The notes beneath the pieces were generated by a model. It saw nothing but the letters and a program-made list of their open reading frames with translations. It did not search any database and was not told the origin of the DNA. The position numbers were made by a program, and so were the translations under genes. 64,000 nt of DNA from Streptomyces sp. ITFR-16 (GTDB lineage: Bacteria; Actinomycetota; Actinomycetes; Streptomycetales; Streptomycetaceae), in the NCBI RefSeq assembly GCF_031844705.1, contig NZ_CP134609.1:3410001-3474000 (forward strand). Reading direction: 5' to 3'. Positions 42,112 to 51,651 of the stretch are shown here, in pieces (the stretch's first letter is position 1; every line of letters begins with the position of its first letter).

Positions 42112-42729
42112 TCAACTCCCGTACGCCGGAAGGTCCGGACCCAGCCCTTCCTCCACCAGCGCCGCCCACTGCCGCACCACCCGCGCGCGCCGGGCCGTGT
42201 CGTCCGTCAGGACGTTGGCGAGGCCCAGGCCGCGGGCCATGTCCAGGAGGCCCTGGACCGTCTCGCGGACGCCGGGGCGGGTCTCGTCGGCATGCAGGAG
42301 GCTGACCGCGATGCGGTGGGTCTCGCGGCCGACGCGGGCCTCCAGTTCGGTGACGCGGGGGCGGAGCTGCTCCTCGTTGGAGGCGGCGACCCAGAGCTGG
42401 AGGGCGGCGCGGAAGAGGGGGCCGGTGTAGAGGTCGACCAGGGCGGCGACGACGGCGGCGCGGTCCTGGCCGGGGACGGCGCGCAGGGCGGCGGAGCGCT
42501 CCTCGGCGACATACTCGACGGCGGCGGTGAAGAGGTCCTCGCGGGTGGGGAAGTGGTGCTGGGCGGCGCCGCGCGAGACGCCCGCGCGCTCGGCGACGAC
42601 GGAGACCGTGGAGCCGGCCCAGCCGTGTTCGGCGAGGCTGGCGACGGCGGCTTCGAGGAGGCGGCGGCGGGTGGCGCGGCTGCGGTCCTGCTTGGGGGAC
42701 TTGGGGCTGGTGGGGGTCACAGCAGCCAT
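42112..42729 (-). CDS. TetR-family repressor of the Atu-like operon
   Basis: A 205-residue TetR regulator. The N-terminal helix-turn-helix is STVSVVAERAGVSRGAAQHHF, preceded by TRRRLLEAAVASLAEHGWAG. The C-terminal helices (VAALVDLYTGPLFRAALQLW) form the ligand pocket, probably for an acyl-CoA. The start overlaps the enoyl-CoA hydratase stop by 13 bases, so it is the last gene of the long operon. The palindrome CAAGCATGCTTG at 52505, upstream of the first gene, is the natural candidate target, giving feedback release by a pathway thioester. Confidence 0.9.
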   Translation of the reverse strand: MAAVTPTSPKSPKQDRSRATRRRLLEAAVASLAEHGWAGSTVSVVAERAGVSRGAAQHHFPTREDLFTAAVEYVAEERSAALRAVPGQDRAAVVAALVDLYTGPLFRAALQLWVAASNEEQLRPRVTELEARVGRETHRIAVSLLHADETRPGVRETVQGLLDMARGLGLANVLTDDTARRARVVRQWAALVEEGLGPDLPAYGS

Positions 42730-43451
42730 GCGGGATCCCGTCGTTCCAGGAAGGCCGTCATCCCCTCCCTTGCCTCGGCGGAGGCGAAGAGTGCTGCCGA
42801 ACGGGCGACGAGGTCTTCTGCGTGCTGGTCGAAACTCTCCAGCACAGTAGCCGTGACCAGCTCCTTCGATGCGGCCAGCCCCTGCGGTGAGGCGCGGCGC
42901 AGTCCGTCCAGTACCGGTATCAGCGCCTTGTCCACGTCCTCCGTGGCGATGCTCACGAGGCCGATCCTGGCGGCCTCGGGCGCGTCGAAGCGTTCGCCGG
43001 TGAGGTAGTAGCGGGCGGCGGCCCGGGGGTCGGTGCGCACCAGGAGCGGGAGGGAGATGACCGCCGGGGCCAGGCCGAGGCGGGATTCGGTGAGGGCGAA
43101 GGTGGCGCCGGGGCCTGCGGCCGAGATGTCACAGGCCGCGAGCAGGCCGAGGCCGCCCGCCCGGACGTGGCCGGTGACACGGGCCACGACCGGTTTGGGC
43201 AGGGCGATGATCTGCCGCATCAGGGCGACGAACGCGTGCGGGTCGGCCGGTGCGGTCAGGTCGGCGCCCGCGCAGAACGTGTTGCCCGTGTGGGTGAGGA
43301 CCACGGCCCGTACCGCCTCGTCCGCCGCGCAGGCGGCGAGCGCCTCGGACAGGCCGGTCACCAGCCCCGCGCTCAGCGCGTTGCGGTTCGCCGGGGAGTC
43401 GAGCGTGAGGGTGGTGACGCCCCGTTCGTGGGCGGCCGGAGCGAGGCTCAT
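42717..43451 (-). CDS. enoyl-CoA hydratase/isomerase family protein
   Basis: A 244-residue crotonase-fold enzyme. Oxyanion-hole segments are TGNTFCAGADL and HVRAGGLGLLAACD; a Glu in ALTESRLGLAP takes the place of the usual general acid/base. It is somewhat shorter than the 255-265 usual. ATGA overlap with the ligase stop at 43448. In an Atu/Liu-type route it would hydrate the unsaturated acyl-CoA after carboxylation; it could also be the lyase-like member of the pathway. Substrate not shown by sequence. Confidence 0.9.
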   Translation of the reverse strand: MSLAPAAHERGVTTLTLDSPANRNALSAGLVTGLSEALAACAADEAVRAVVLTHTGNTFCAGADLTAPADPHAFVALMRQIIALPKPVVARVTGHVRAGGLGLLAACDISAAGPGATFALTESRLGLAPAVISLPLLVRTDPRAAARYYLTGERFDAPEAARIGLVSIATEDVDKALIPVLDGLRRASPQGLAASKELVTATVLESFDQHAEDLVARSAALFASAEAREGMTAFLERRDPAWLL

Positions 43452-45037
43452 TGCTGCTTCTCCCTTTCGCGCAGTTCACGGCGGAGGATCTTCCCGGAGG
43501 CGGCCCGGGGCACGGCGTCGACGAAGGCGACGCCGCGGATCTTCTTGTACGGGGCGACGCGTTCGGCCACCCAGGCCATGACGTCCCCGGCGGTGAGGTC
43601 CGGGGCGGCCGGCCGGCGGACCACGTACGCCTTCGGGATCTCGTTGCCGTCGGCGTCGTACACACCGATCACGGCCGCGTCCGCGACGGACTCGTGGCCG
43701 AGCAGCAGCGCCTCGAGTTCGGCGGGGGCCACCTGGTAGCCCTTGTACTTGATGAGCTCCTTGACGCGGTCGACGACGAACAGCCAGCCGTCCTCGTCGA
43801 CGCGGCCGATGTCGCCGGTGTGCACCCAGCCGTCGGCGTCGATCATCTCGGCGGTGGCGTCGGGACGGCCGAGGTAGCCCTTCATGACCTGCGGGCCCCG
43901 GATCAGGATCTCGCCGTCGGTGCCGGTGCCGGCGTCCTCGTCCGGGCTGTCGAGGGAGACGATCCGCATCTCGGTGCTGGGCAGCAGGGTGCCGACGGCC
44001 CCGGGCGGCGGGTTCTCGGCGGCGAGCGGGACGACATGGGTGCCCGGGGAGAGCTCCGTCATCCCGTACGCCTGGCGGACCGGGGGCAGGCCGAGGCGGC
44101 GGGAGCAGGCGGCGGCGAGGTCCGCGTCGAGCGGGGCGGCCGCGCTGACGATGTACTCCAGCGAGGACAGGTCGTAGCGGTCGACGACGGGCTGCTTGGC
44201 GAGGGCCAGCACGATGGGCGGAGCCACGTACAGCCCGTTGATGCGGTGCTTCTCGATGGCGGCGAGGAACTGCGCGAGGTCGAAGCGGGGCAGCACGACG
44301 ACGGTGGCGCCGGTGCGCAGCGGGGCGTTCATCAGGGCGGTGAGGCCGTAGATGTGGAAGAAGGGCAGCACGGCGAGGATGCGGTGGCCGGGGGCCATGG
44401 GGACGAAGGGGCGCAGCTGCTCCAGGTTGGTGGCCATGGAGCGGTGGGTGAGCATGACGCCCTTGGGGGTGCCGGTGGTGCCGGAGGAGTACGGGAGCGC
44501 GGCGACGTCCTCGGCCGGGTCGAGGGCGACCATGGGTTCGGGGGCGGTCGTGGTGAGCATGTCGAGGACGGAGGTGTGTCCCTCGGCTTGGTCGCAGACG
44601 AAGATCTCCTGGATGCCGCCGACGAGTTCGGCGGCGCGGCGCGCGGTGGCCAGGAGCGGGGAGACGGTCACGATCCAGCGGCTGGAGGAGTCGCGCAGCT
44701 GCTTGGCGAACTCCTCGGCGGTGGCCAGCGGGTGGACCGTGGTGACGGTGGCGCCGGCCCGGGTGGCGGCGTGGAAGACGGCCGGGTAGGCGATGGTGTT
44801 GGGGCTGTGGAGGGCCAGGACGTCGCCCTTGACCAGTCCGGCGGCGGCCAGCCCGGCGGCGATCTTGCGGTGGAAGGCGTCGAGCTGCCGGTAGGTGAGG
44901 CGGGCGGCGTCGTTCGTCCCGTCGATCAGAGCGACGGTGTCGCCGAACTCCTCGCTCGCGTGCCCGAGGACCGCGTCGTGGATGGCGGTGTCGAGTGGCT
45001 GGACGTCGGGGTAGTCGCTCCGGAACACGTGCGCCAT
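43448..45037 (-). CDS. 4-coumarate-CoA ligase-like acyl-CoA ligase
   Basis: A 529-residue AMP-forming ligase. Motifs: LPYSSGTTGTPKGVMLTH, QAYGMTELSPGTH, TGDIGRVDEDGWLFVVDR, KYKGYQVAPAELE and the catalytic Lys in PRAASGKILRRE. The sequence and length are of the 4CL/firefly-like clade. In Streptomyces this locus has been annotated as 4-coumarate-CoA ligase, but in operon context it more likely activates an aliphatic or terpenoid acid. ATG 45035-45037; 140 bases separate it from the upstream ACAD stop, so a secondary promoter is possible. Confidence 0.9.
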   Translation of the reverse strand: MAHVFRSDYPDVQPLDTAIHDAVLGHASEEFGDTVALIDGTNDAARLTYRQLDAFHRKIAAGLAAAGLVKGDVLALHSPNTIAYPAVFHAATRAGATVTTVHPLATAEEFAKQLRDSSSRWIVTVSPLLATARRAAELVGGIQEIFVCDQAEGHTSVLDMLTTTAPEPMVALDPAEDVAALPYSSGTTGTPKGVMLTHRSMATNLEQLRPFVPMAPGHRILAVLPFFHIYGLTALMNAPLRTGATVVVLPRFDLAQFLAAIEKHRINGLYVAPPIVLALAKQPVVDRYDLSSLEYIVSAAAPLDADLAAACSRRLGLPPVRQAYGMTELSPGTHVVPLAAENPPPGAVGTLLPSTEMRIVSLDSPDEDAGTGTDGEILIRGPQVMKGYLGRPDATAEMIDADGWVHTGDIGRVDEDGWLFVVDRVKELIKYKGYQVAPAELEALLLGHESVADAAVIGVYDADGNEIPKAYVVRRPAAPDLTAGDVMAWVAERVAPYKKIRGVAFVDAVPRAASGKILRRELREREKQQ

Positions 45038-45177
45038 GGCGGGAGAGGTCCCTTCGGTGCGGAATGGCGGGGCGGTGGCGGCAGTGCCGCCGCCGCCCCG
45101 TACGTCGCGTGGAACGGTCGCGTGGAACAGCCGGGTGAACCGGTCGCGCGCGGTGTGGAGAGACAGAATGGGCCCTG

Positions 45178-46374
45178 TCAGTACGACTTGGGGAGACCCA
45201 GGGACTGGTGGGATACGTAATTCAGGATCATTTCCCGGCTGACGGGCGCGATCCGGGCCACCCGGGCGGCGGTGATCAGGGACGCGAGGCCGTACTCACG
45301 GGTGAGGCCGTTGCCGCCGAGGGTGTGCACGGCCTGGTCGACGGCCTTGACGCAGGCCTCTCCGGCGGCGTACTTCGCCATGTTGGCGGCCTCGCCGGCG
45401 CCGATGTCGTCGCCGTCGTCGTAGAGCCGCGCGGCCTTCTGCATCATCAGCCGGGCGAGTTCGAGTTCGATGTGGGCCTGGGCCAGGGGGTGCGCGATGG
45501 CCTGGTGGGCGCCGATGGGCTCCTTCCACACCTGGCGGGTCTTCGCGTACTCGACGGCGCGCCCGAGGGCGTACCGCCCCATGCCGATGCCGAAGGCGGC
45601 GGTCATGATGCGCTCGGGGTTGAGCCCCGCGAAGAGCTGAAGGAGCCCGGCGTCCTCTCCCCCGTTCTCGGCTCCGCCCGAACGGGAGGGGCCCCCTCCC
45701 ACCAGCGCGTCGGCGGGCAGCCGCACGTCGTCCAGGACGAGTTCGAACTGCTTCTCCGGCGCCTGGAGTTCCATGTCGATCTGCGACCGCTGGAAGCCGG
45801 GCGTCTCGCGCGGGACGATGAACAGGCAGGCCTTGAGCCTGCCGGTCCTGGCGTCCTCGGTGCGCCCGACGACGAGCGTGGCGTCCGCGATGTCGACGCC
45901 CGAGACGAAGACCTTGCGGCCGGTGAGCACCCAGTCGTCGCCGTCGCGGCGGGCGGTGGTGGTGATGCGGTGGGAGTTGGACCCGGCGTCGGGCTCGGTG
46001 ATGCCGAAGGCCATGGTGAGGCTGCCGTCGGCGAGCCCGGGCAGCCACTGCCGCTTCTGCGCGTCCGTGCCGAAGCGGGCTATGACCGTGCCGCAGATGG
46101 CCGGCGAGACGACCATCATCAGCAGCGGCGAGCCGGCCGCGCCCAGCTCCTCCAGGACGATGGAGAGTTCCGCCATGCCGCTGCCCCCGCCGCCGTACTC
46201 CTCGGGGAGGTTCACGCCGAGGTAGCCGAGCTTGGCGGCCTCGGCCCACAGCTCGCGGGGGTGGGAGCCGTCGCGGACGACGGAGGTCATGTAGTCGCGC
46301 CCGTACCGCTTCCCGAGGGCGGCGACGGCGGCGCGCAGGGCCTGGTGCTCTTCTGTCTCGAGGACGGTGCTCAT
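45178..46374 (-). CDS. acyl-CoA dehydrogenase (AtuD/LiuA-like)
   Basis: A 398-residue FAD dehydrogenase. EEYGGGGSGMAELSIVLEEL, TMAFGITEPDAGSNSHRITT, VLTGRKVFVSG and VHTLGGNGLTREYGLASLIT are the standard landmarks. Catalytic base is expected in the last motif region. Its ATG overlaps the carboxylase alpha-subunit stop (ATGA at 46371-46374). In Atu or Liu systems this enzyme makes the alpha,beta-unsaturated acyl-CoA that the biotin carboxylase then carboxylates at the gamma position. An acidic insertion (GGGPSRSGGAENGGEDAG) near residue 225 is unusual. Confidence 0.92.
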   Translation of the reverse strand: MSTVLETEEHQALRAAVAALGKRYGRDYMTSVVRDGSHPRELWAEAAKLGYLGVNLPEEYGGGGSGMAELSIVLEELGAAGSPLLMMVVSPAICGTVIARFGTDAQKRQWLPGLADGSLTMAFGITEPDAGSNSHRITTTARRDGDDWVLTGRKVFVSGVDIADATLVVGRTEDARTGRLKACLFIVPRETPGFQRSQIDMELQAPEKQFELVLDDVRLPADALVGGGPSRSGGAENGGEDAGLLQLFAGLNPERIMTAAFGIGMGRYALGRAVEYAKTRQVWKEPIGAHQAIAHPLAQAHIELELARLMMQKAARLYDDGDDIGAGEAANMAKYAAGEACVKAVDQAVHTLGGNGLTREYGLASLITAARVARIAPVSREMILNYVSHQSLGLPKSY

Positions 46375-48326
46375 GCGGGCTGCTCCTCAACAAGGCCGGT
46401 GGATGGTTCCGTGACGACGGCGAGCAGGGCACCGACCTCCACCTGGAGGCCGGGTGCGGCGTGCAGGGCGGTGAGGGTGCCGGCGGCGGGGGCGAGGATG
46501 CGGTGCTCCATCTTCATCGCCTCCAGCCAGATCAGCGGCTGCCCGGCCTCGACGGCGCTCCCGGCCGCGAGCCCTTCCGCGAGGCGGACGACGGTGCCGG
46601 GCATGGGGGCGAGCAGGGAGCCGCGGTCGGTGCGTGCGGCGGGGTCGGTGAAGCGGGGCAGGGCGGTGAAGGTGAACCCGCCGGACGCGGTGTCCACGTA
46701 CACCCGGTCGCCCTCGACGTGGACGTCGAAGTGCCGGGTCACGCCGTCGGTGTCGAGGGTGACGCGGTCGGGCCGGGCGGCGAGGACGCGGGTGCCGTCG
46801 GTGGGCACGAGGCCGTCGCGGGTGGTGCGGTAGGTGATGTCGTACTCACGGCCGTCGGGCTCACCCCGGTAGCGCCGGAGCCCGGGCTGCGAGGGGAGGT
46901 TGCGCCAGCCGCCGAAGCGGGCGACGGTGCCGGTGCCGGCGGACCGGGAGGCCTCGGCGAGGGCGGCGGCCGTGGCGGCGTGCCGGACGGAAGCCTCGTC
47001 GGCCGGCTCGGTCAGGGCCTCCAGATGGCGGTCGTAGAAGCCCGTGTCCGGGCGGGCCGCCAGGAAGTCCGGATGGCGCAGGGAGCGGACGAGCAGCTCC
47101 CGGTTGGTGACCGGGCCGTGGATGCGGGCGCGCTCCAGGGCGCGGGCGAGAAGCCGCACGGCCAGGTCGCGGGAGGGGGCGTGGGCGATGACCTTGGCGA
47201 GCATCGGGTCGTAGTGCACGCCGATGGTGTCGCCGCCGGTGTATCCGGTGTCCAGGCGCAGCCCGGGTTCGTCGGGCACGTCGAGTGCGAGCAGTGCTCC
47301 GGTCTGCGGCTGCCAGTCACGGGCCGGGTCCTCGGCGTAGAGCCGGACCTCGACGGCGTGCCCGCGGGGCTGCGGGGGTTCGGCGGAGGGCAGCGGCTCG
47401 CCCTCCGCGACCCGCAGTTGCAGCGCGACGAGGTCCAGTCCGAACACCGCCTCGGTGACGGGGTGTTCGACCTGGAGCCGGGTGTTCATCTCCAGGAAGT
47501 AGGGCCGCCCGTCGGCCGCGACGAGGAATTCGACGGTGCCCGCGCCCCGGTAGCCGACGGCCCGTGCGGCGGCCGTGGCCGCGTCGCGCAGCCGCTCGCG
47601 CAGCGCCTCGTCGAGGCCGGGCGCGGGCGCCTCCTCGATGACCTTCTGGTGGCGGCGCTGGAGCGAGCAGTCGCGGGTGCCGAGCGCCCAGATCCCGTCG
47701 TACCCGTCGGCCATGATCTGGACCTCGACGTGCCGGCCGCGCTCCACGTACGGCTCGGCGAAGACCTCGCCGTCCCCGAAGGCGGACAGCGCCTCGGCAG
47801 CCGCAGCGGTCAGCTCGCCGGGCAGATCGCCCAGTTCCCGTACGACCCGCATCCCGCGCCCGCCACCCCCGGCCGCCGCCTTCAGCAGCAGCGGCAGGTC
47901 CTCGGCGGTGACGGCCGCCGGGTCCACGGGGGCGAGCAGCGGCACCCCTGCGGCGGCCATGAGTTCCTTGGCGCGGGTCTTGGACGCCATCAGCTCGATG
48001 GCCTTGACCGGCGGCCCGACCCACACGAGCCCGGCGTCCCGCACGGCGGCGGCGAAGCCTGCGTTCTCGGAGAGGAAGCCGTATCCGGGGTGGACGGCGT
48101 CGGCGCCCGCCGCGCGGGCCGCCGCCACGACGAGGTCGCCGCGCAGATAGGTGTCGGCGGGGGCCGCGCCCGGCAGCCGTACGGCGGTGTCGGCCTCCCG
48201 CACGTGCAGGGCACCGGCGTCCGCGTCGGAGTACACGGCGACGGTGGCGATGCCGAGGGCCCGGCAGGTGCGGAAGATCCGGCAGGCGATCTCGCCCCGG
48301 TTGGCCACGAGCAGAGTGCTGATCAT
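46371..48326 (-). CDS. acyl-CoA carboxylase alpha subunit (biotin carboxylase + BCCP)
   Basis: A 651-residue subunit. Biotin carboxylase: ISTLLVANRGEIACRIFRTC start, ATP-grasp KAAAGGGGRGMRVV, and EMNTRLQVEHPVTE. After a linker and BT-like domain the C-terminal biotinyl domain has LIWLEAMKMEHRILAPAAGT with the biotinyl Lys. It carboxylates its own biotin with ATP and bicarbonate, then passes CO2 to the beta subunit at 48335. ATG 48324-48326 begins MISTLLVANRG, eight bases after the beta stop. Corresponds to AtuF/LiuD-type alpha subunits. Confidence 0.95.
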   Translation of the reverse strand: MISTLLVANRGEIACRIFRTCRALGIATVAVYSDADAGALHVREADTAVRLPGAAPADTYLRGDLVVAAARAAGADAVHPGYGFLSENAGFAAAVRDAGLVWVGPPVKAIELMASKTRAKELMAAAGVPLLAPVDPAAVTAEDLPLLLKAAAGGGGRGMRVVRELGDLPGELTAAAAEALSAFGDGEVFAEPYVERGRHVEVQIMADGYDGIWALGTRDCSLQRRHQKVIEEAPAPGLDEALRERLRDAATAAARAVGYRGAGTVEFLVAADGRPYFLEMNTRLQVEHPVTEAVFGLDLVALQLRVAEGEPLPSAEPPQPRGHAVEVRLYAEDPARDWQPQTGALLALDVPDEPGLRLDTGYTGGDTIGVHYDPMLAKVIAHAPSRDLAVRLLARALERARIHGPVTNRELLVRSLRHPDFLAARPDTGFYDRHLEALTEPADEASVRHAATAAALAEASRSAGTGTVARFGGWRNLPSQPGLRRYRGEPDGREYDITYRTTRDGLVPTDGTRVLAARPDRVTLDTDGVTRHFDVHVEGDRVYVDTASGGFTFTALPRFTDPAARTDRGSLLAPMPGTVVRLAEGLAAGSAVEAGQPLIWLEAMKMEHRILAPAAGTLTALHAAPGLQVEVGALLAVVTEPSTGLVEEQPA

Positions 48327-48334
48327 GCGTACCC

Positions 48335-49942
48335 TCACATCCGGAAGACGCCGAAGCCGCCGCGGGCGCCCTCGACCGGTGCGGTGTGGATGGCGGACAG
48401 GCACATCCCGAGGACGGTCCTGGTGTCGCGGGGATCGATGACCCCGTCGTCGTACAGCCGCCCGGACAGGAACATCGGCAGCGACTCGGACTCGATCTGC
48501 TGCTCGACCATGGCGCGCAGTCCTGCGTCCGCCTCGTCGTCGTACGGCCGCCCCTTCGCGGCGGCCGAGGCGCGGGCCACGATCGACAGGACCCCGGCCA
48601 GCTGCTGCGGGCCCATGACGGCGGACTTGCTGCTGGGCCAGGCGAACAGGAAGCGCGGGTCGTAGGCTCGGCCGCACATCCCGTAGTGCCCGGCGCCGTA
48701 CGAGGCGCCCATGAGGACCGACAGATGGGGGACCCGGGAGTTGGAGACGGCGTTGATCATCATCGCGCCGTGCTTGATGATGCCGCCCTGTTCGTACTCC
48801 TTGCCGACCATGTAGCCGGTGGTGTTGTGCAGGAAGAGCAGCGGGATGTCGCGCTGGTTGGCGAGCTGGATGAACTGCGCGGCCTTCTGCGACTCCTCGC
48901 TGAACAGCACGCCCTGCGCGTTGGCGAGGATGCCGACGGGGTAGCCGTGCAGCCGCGCCCAGCCGGTGACCAGGCTCGTCCCGTACAGCGGCTTGAACGC
49001 GTCGAAGTCGGAGCCGTCGACCAGCCGGGCGATGACCTCGCGCGGGTCGAAGGGCACCTTCAGGTCCCCGGGCACGATGCCGAGCAGCTCGTCCCCGTCG
49101 TACTTCGGCGGTTCGGCGGGGCCCGGATCGGGGTGCGCCTTGCGCCAGTTGAGCCGGGCGACGATCCGCCGGGCCTGGCGCAGGGCGTCCCGCTCGTCCA
49201 CGGCGAAGTGGTCGGCGAGACCGGAGGTGCGGGCGTGCATCTCGGCGCCGCCGAGCGACTCGTCGTCGCTCTCCTCGCCGGTGGCCATCTTGACCAGGGG
49301 CGGCCCGCCGAGGAAGACCTTGGAGCGCTCCTTGATCATCACGGTGTGGTCGGACATCCCGGGGACGTACGCCCCGCCGGCGGTGGAGTTGCCGAAGACG
49401 ACGGCTACGGTCGGGATGCCGGCGGCCGAGAGGCGGGTGAGGTCGCGGAAGAGCGCCCCGCCGGGGATGAAGATCTCCTTCTGCGAGGGCAGATCGGCCC
49501 CGCCGGACTCCACCAGGCTGATGCAGGGCAGCCGGTTGGCGAAGGCGATCTCGTTGGCCCGCAGCGCCTTCTTCAGCGTCCAGGGGTTGGAGGCGCCGCC
49601 GCGTACGGTCGGGTCGTTGGCGGTGATCAGGCACTCCACGCCCTCCACCACCCCGATGCCGGTGACGAGCGAGGCGCCGACGGTGTACCCGGGGGCCTCA
49701 CTGCCCCAGGCGGCCAGCGGCGACAGCTCCAGGAACGGGGTGTCCGGGTCCACCAGCAGCTCGATCCGCTCGCGGGCCGGCATCTTGCCGCGCCCCCGGT
49801 GCCGCTCGACGTACTTCTCGCCGCCGCCCGCCAGCGCCCCGGCGTGCGCCTCGTCGAGCGCGGCGAGCTTGTCGAGCATGGCGGCGCGGTGGGCGGTGTA
49901 GTCGGGGCTCGCGGTGTCGAGCGCGGTGGGCAGGACGGTCAT
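48335..49942 (-). CDS. acyl-CoA carboxylase beta subunit (carboxyltransferase)
   Basis: A 535-residue carboxyltransferase. RGRGKMPARERIELLVD is the N-terminal signature; GSTAGGAYVPGMSDH-like FGNSTAGGAYVPGMSD and HARTSGLADHFA belong to the acyl-CoA site; GYMVGKEYEQGGIIKHGAMM and GASYGAGHYGMCGRAYDPRF are typical of methylcrotonyl/geranyl-CoA carboxylase beta subunits and less of propionyl-CoA ones. ATG 49940-49942 overlaps the AtuA-like stop. This match is the strongest hint that the operon processes 3-methyl-branched unsaturated acyl-CoAs such as methylcrotonyl- or geranyl-CoA. Confidence 0.95.
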   Translation of the reverse strand: MTVLPTALDTASPDYTAHRAAMLDKLAALDEAHAGALAGGGEKYVERHRGRGKMPARERIELLVDPDTPFLELSPLAAWGSEAPGYTVGASLVTGIGVVEGVECLITANDPTVRGGASNPWTLKKALRANEIAFANRLPCISLVESGGADLPSQKEIFIPGGALFRDLTRLSAAGIPTVAVVFGNSTAGGAYVPGMSDHTVMIKERSKVFLGGPPLVKMATGEESDDESLGGAEMHARTSGLADHFAVDERDALRQARRIVARLNWRKAHPDPGPAEPPKYDGDELLGIVPGDLKVPFDPREVIARLVDGSDFDAFKPLYGTSLVTGWARLHGYPVGILANAQGVLFSEESQKAAQFIQLANQRDIPLLFLHNTTGYMVGKEYEQGGIIKHGAMMINAVSNSRVPHLSVLMGASYGAGHYGMCGRAYDPRFLFAWPSSKSAVMGPQQLAGVLSIVARASAAAKGRPYDDEADAGLRAMVEQQIESESLPMFLSGRLYDDGVIDPRDTRTVLGMCLSAIHTAPVEGARGGFGVFRM

Positions 49943-51651
49943 ACGGGCACCTCCGGTGCGTCGGCGCTGTCCAGCAGGGCCACGGGTATCTCCAGGTGGC
50001 GGGCGCGCAGCCACTCACCCACCGCCTTGGCCTGCGGGTCGAAGCGGTGCTGGGCGGCGACCCCTTCGCCGAGCAGCCCGGTGACGGTGAAGTTCAGGGC
50101 GCGCAGGTTCGGCAGGACATGGCGTACGACGGTGAGCGCGGCGGTCTCCGGGAGGAGTTCCTGGAAGCGCTCGACGGTCAGCTCATGGGCCAGCCACCGC
50201 CAGGCCGCGTCGTCACGCACCCACACCCCGACGTTGGCGTCCCCGCCCTTGTCGCCGCTGCGGGCGCCCGCGACCAGCCCGAGCGGAGCGCTGCGGGTGG
50301 GTCCCGGAGGCAACGGCTCGGGCAGCGGGGGCTGTTCGACGTCCGTGAGCTCCCGCGTCCGGGCCGGCGGCGGCTGCGTCGCGCGCCGCCCGTCGGGCAG
50401 CACGGCCACGTGCGTCACGTCCCCGGCCGGTACGTACCGGGCCTCGAACACCCCGTAGGGCGCGCCCTTTCCGGGCGGGGCGGTGACATGGAAGCCGGGA
50501 TAGCTGCCGAGGGCCAGCTCGATCGCGGCGCCGGAGAGCGCGCGCCCGACCGCATCCGGCTCCGGGTCGCGGACGACGAGCCGGAGCAGGGCGCTCGCGG
50601 TCTCCTCGGTCGCCGCGTCGGCCCGGTCGGTGCGGGCCAGCTCCCACCGCACGTCCTGCGGCCGCCGTCCGGCGCGGGCGAACGCGTCCGCGATCTGGTC
50701 GCGCACCAGTTGGGCCTTGGCCTCGATGCCGAGTCCGGTGAGCACGAAGACGACCTCGTTGCGCCAGCCGCCGAGCCGGGTGAGCCCGGCCTTGAGGGTG
50801 GGCGGCGGGGCCTCGCCCCGCACCCCGGAGATCCGGACCCGGTCGGGCCCGTCGGCGGACAGCCGTACGGTGTCGAGCCGGGCGGTGACGTCGGGTCCCG
50901 CGTACCGGGCGCCGCCGGTCTCGTACAGCAGTTGGGCGGTGACGGTGCCGAGATCGACGACGCCGCCGGTGCCGTCGTGCTTGGTGATGACCGAGGTGCC
51001 GTCGGCGTGGATCTCGGCGACGGGGAAGCCGGGGCGGCGCAGGTCGTGGCCGCCGAAGAAGGCGTAGTTCCCGCCGGTGGCCTGCGTGCCGCACTCCAGG
51101 ACGTGCCCCGCGACGACCGCTCCGGCCAGCGCGTCCAGGTCGTCGGGTCCCCAGCCGAAGTGGGCGGCGGCGGGGCCGGTGACGAGGGCCGCGTCGGTGA
51201 CCCGGCCCGTGACGACGACATCGGCGCCCTCCCGCAGGCAGGCGGCGATCCCGGCGCCCCCGAGGTAGGCGTTGGCGGTGAGGCAGCCGTCGGGCACGGG
51301 GAGGCTGTCGCCCTCGACATGGGCGACGCGCACCGGCACGCCGACCCTGCCGGCCAGTTCCCTGACCGCGTCGGCCAGTCCGGCCGGGTTGAGCCCGCCC
51401 GCGTTGGCGACGATCCGCACCCCGCGCTCCCGGGCGAGGCCGAGGCCCTCCTCCAACTGGCGCAGGAAGGTGGTGGCATAGCCGCGCGACGGGTCCTTGA
51501 GGCGGCTGCGGCCGAGGATGAGCATGGTCAGTTCGGCGAGGTAGTCGCCGGTGAGGACGTCGAGGGGGCCGCCGGTGAGCATCTCGCGCACGGCGTCGAA
51601 GCGGTCGCCGTAGAACCCGGAGGCGTTGCCGATCCTGAGCGGCGCGGTCAT
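49939..51651 (-). CDS. AtuA-like protein (DUF1446 + C-terminal ferredoxin-fold domain)
   Basis: A 570-residue protein of the acyclic terpene utilisation AtuA family. The N-terminal three-quarters is DUF1446 (LRIGNASGFYGDRFDAVREM, YLAELTMLILGRSRLKD, IVANAGGLNPAGLADAVREL, YAFFGGHDLRRPGFP). The C-terminal 100 residues (GLVAGARSGDKGGDANVGVW, RHVLPNLRALNFTV) are a separate conserved domain that also occurs alone. The exact enzymatic role of AtuA is not settled in the literature. ATG 51649-51651 overlaps the upstream stop. Context with the carboxylase and ACAD genes matches AtuA-type operons. Confidence 0.93.
   Translation of the reverse strand: MTAPLRIGNASGFYGDRFDAVREMLTGGPLDVLTGDYLAELTMLILGRSRLKDPSRGYATTFLRQLEEGLGLARERGVRIVANAGGLNPAGLADAVRELAGRVGVPVRVAHVEGDSLPVPDGCLTANAYLGGAGIAACLREGADVVVTGRVTDAALVTGPAAAHFGWGPDDLDALAGAVVAGHVLECGTQATGGNYAFFGGHDLRRPGFPVAEIHADGTSVITKHDGTGGVVDLGTVTAQLLYETGGARYAGPDVTARLDTVRLSADGPDRVRISGVRGEAPPPTLKAGLTRLGGWRNEVVFVLTGLGIEAKAQLVRDQIADAFARAGRRPQDVRWELARTDRADAATEETASALLRLVVRDPEPDAVGRALSGAAIELALGSYPGFHVTAPPGKGAPYGVFEARYVPAGDVTHVAVLPDGRRATQPPPARTRELTDVEQPPLPEPLPPGPTRSAPLGLVAGARSGDKGGDANVGVWVRDDAAWRWLAHELTVERFQELLPETAALTVVRHVLPNLRALNFTVTGLLGEGVAAQHRFDPQAKAVGEWLRARHLEIPVALLDSADAPEVPV

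Noticed and set aside
45038..45177. 140-base gap in the Atu-like operon as a separate gene or regulator site
   Set aside because: No frame with ribosome site and no palindrome; likely only a spacer, possibly with a secondary promoter that I could not define.
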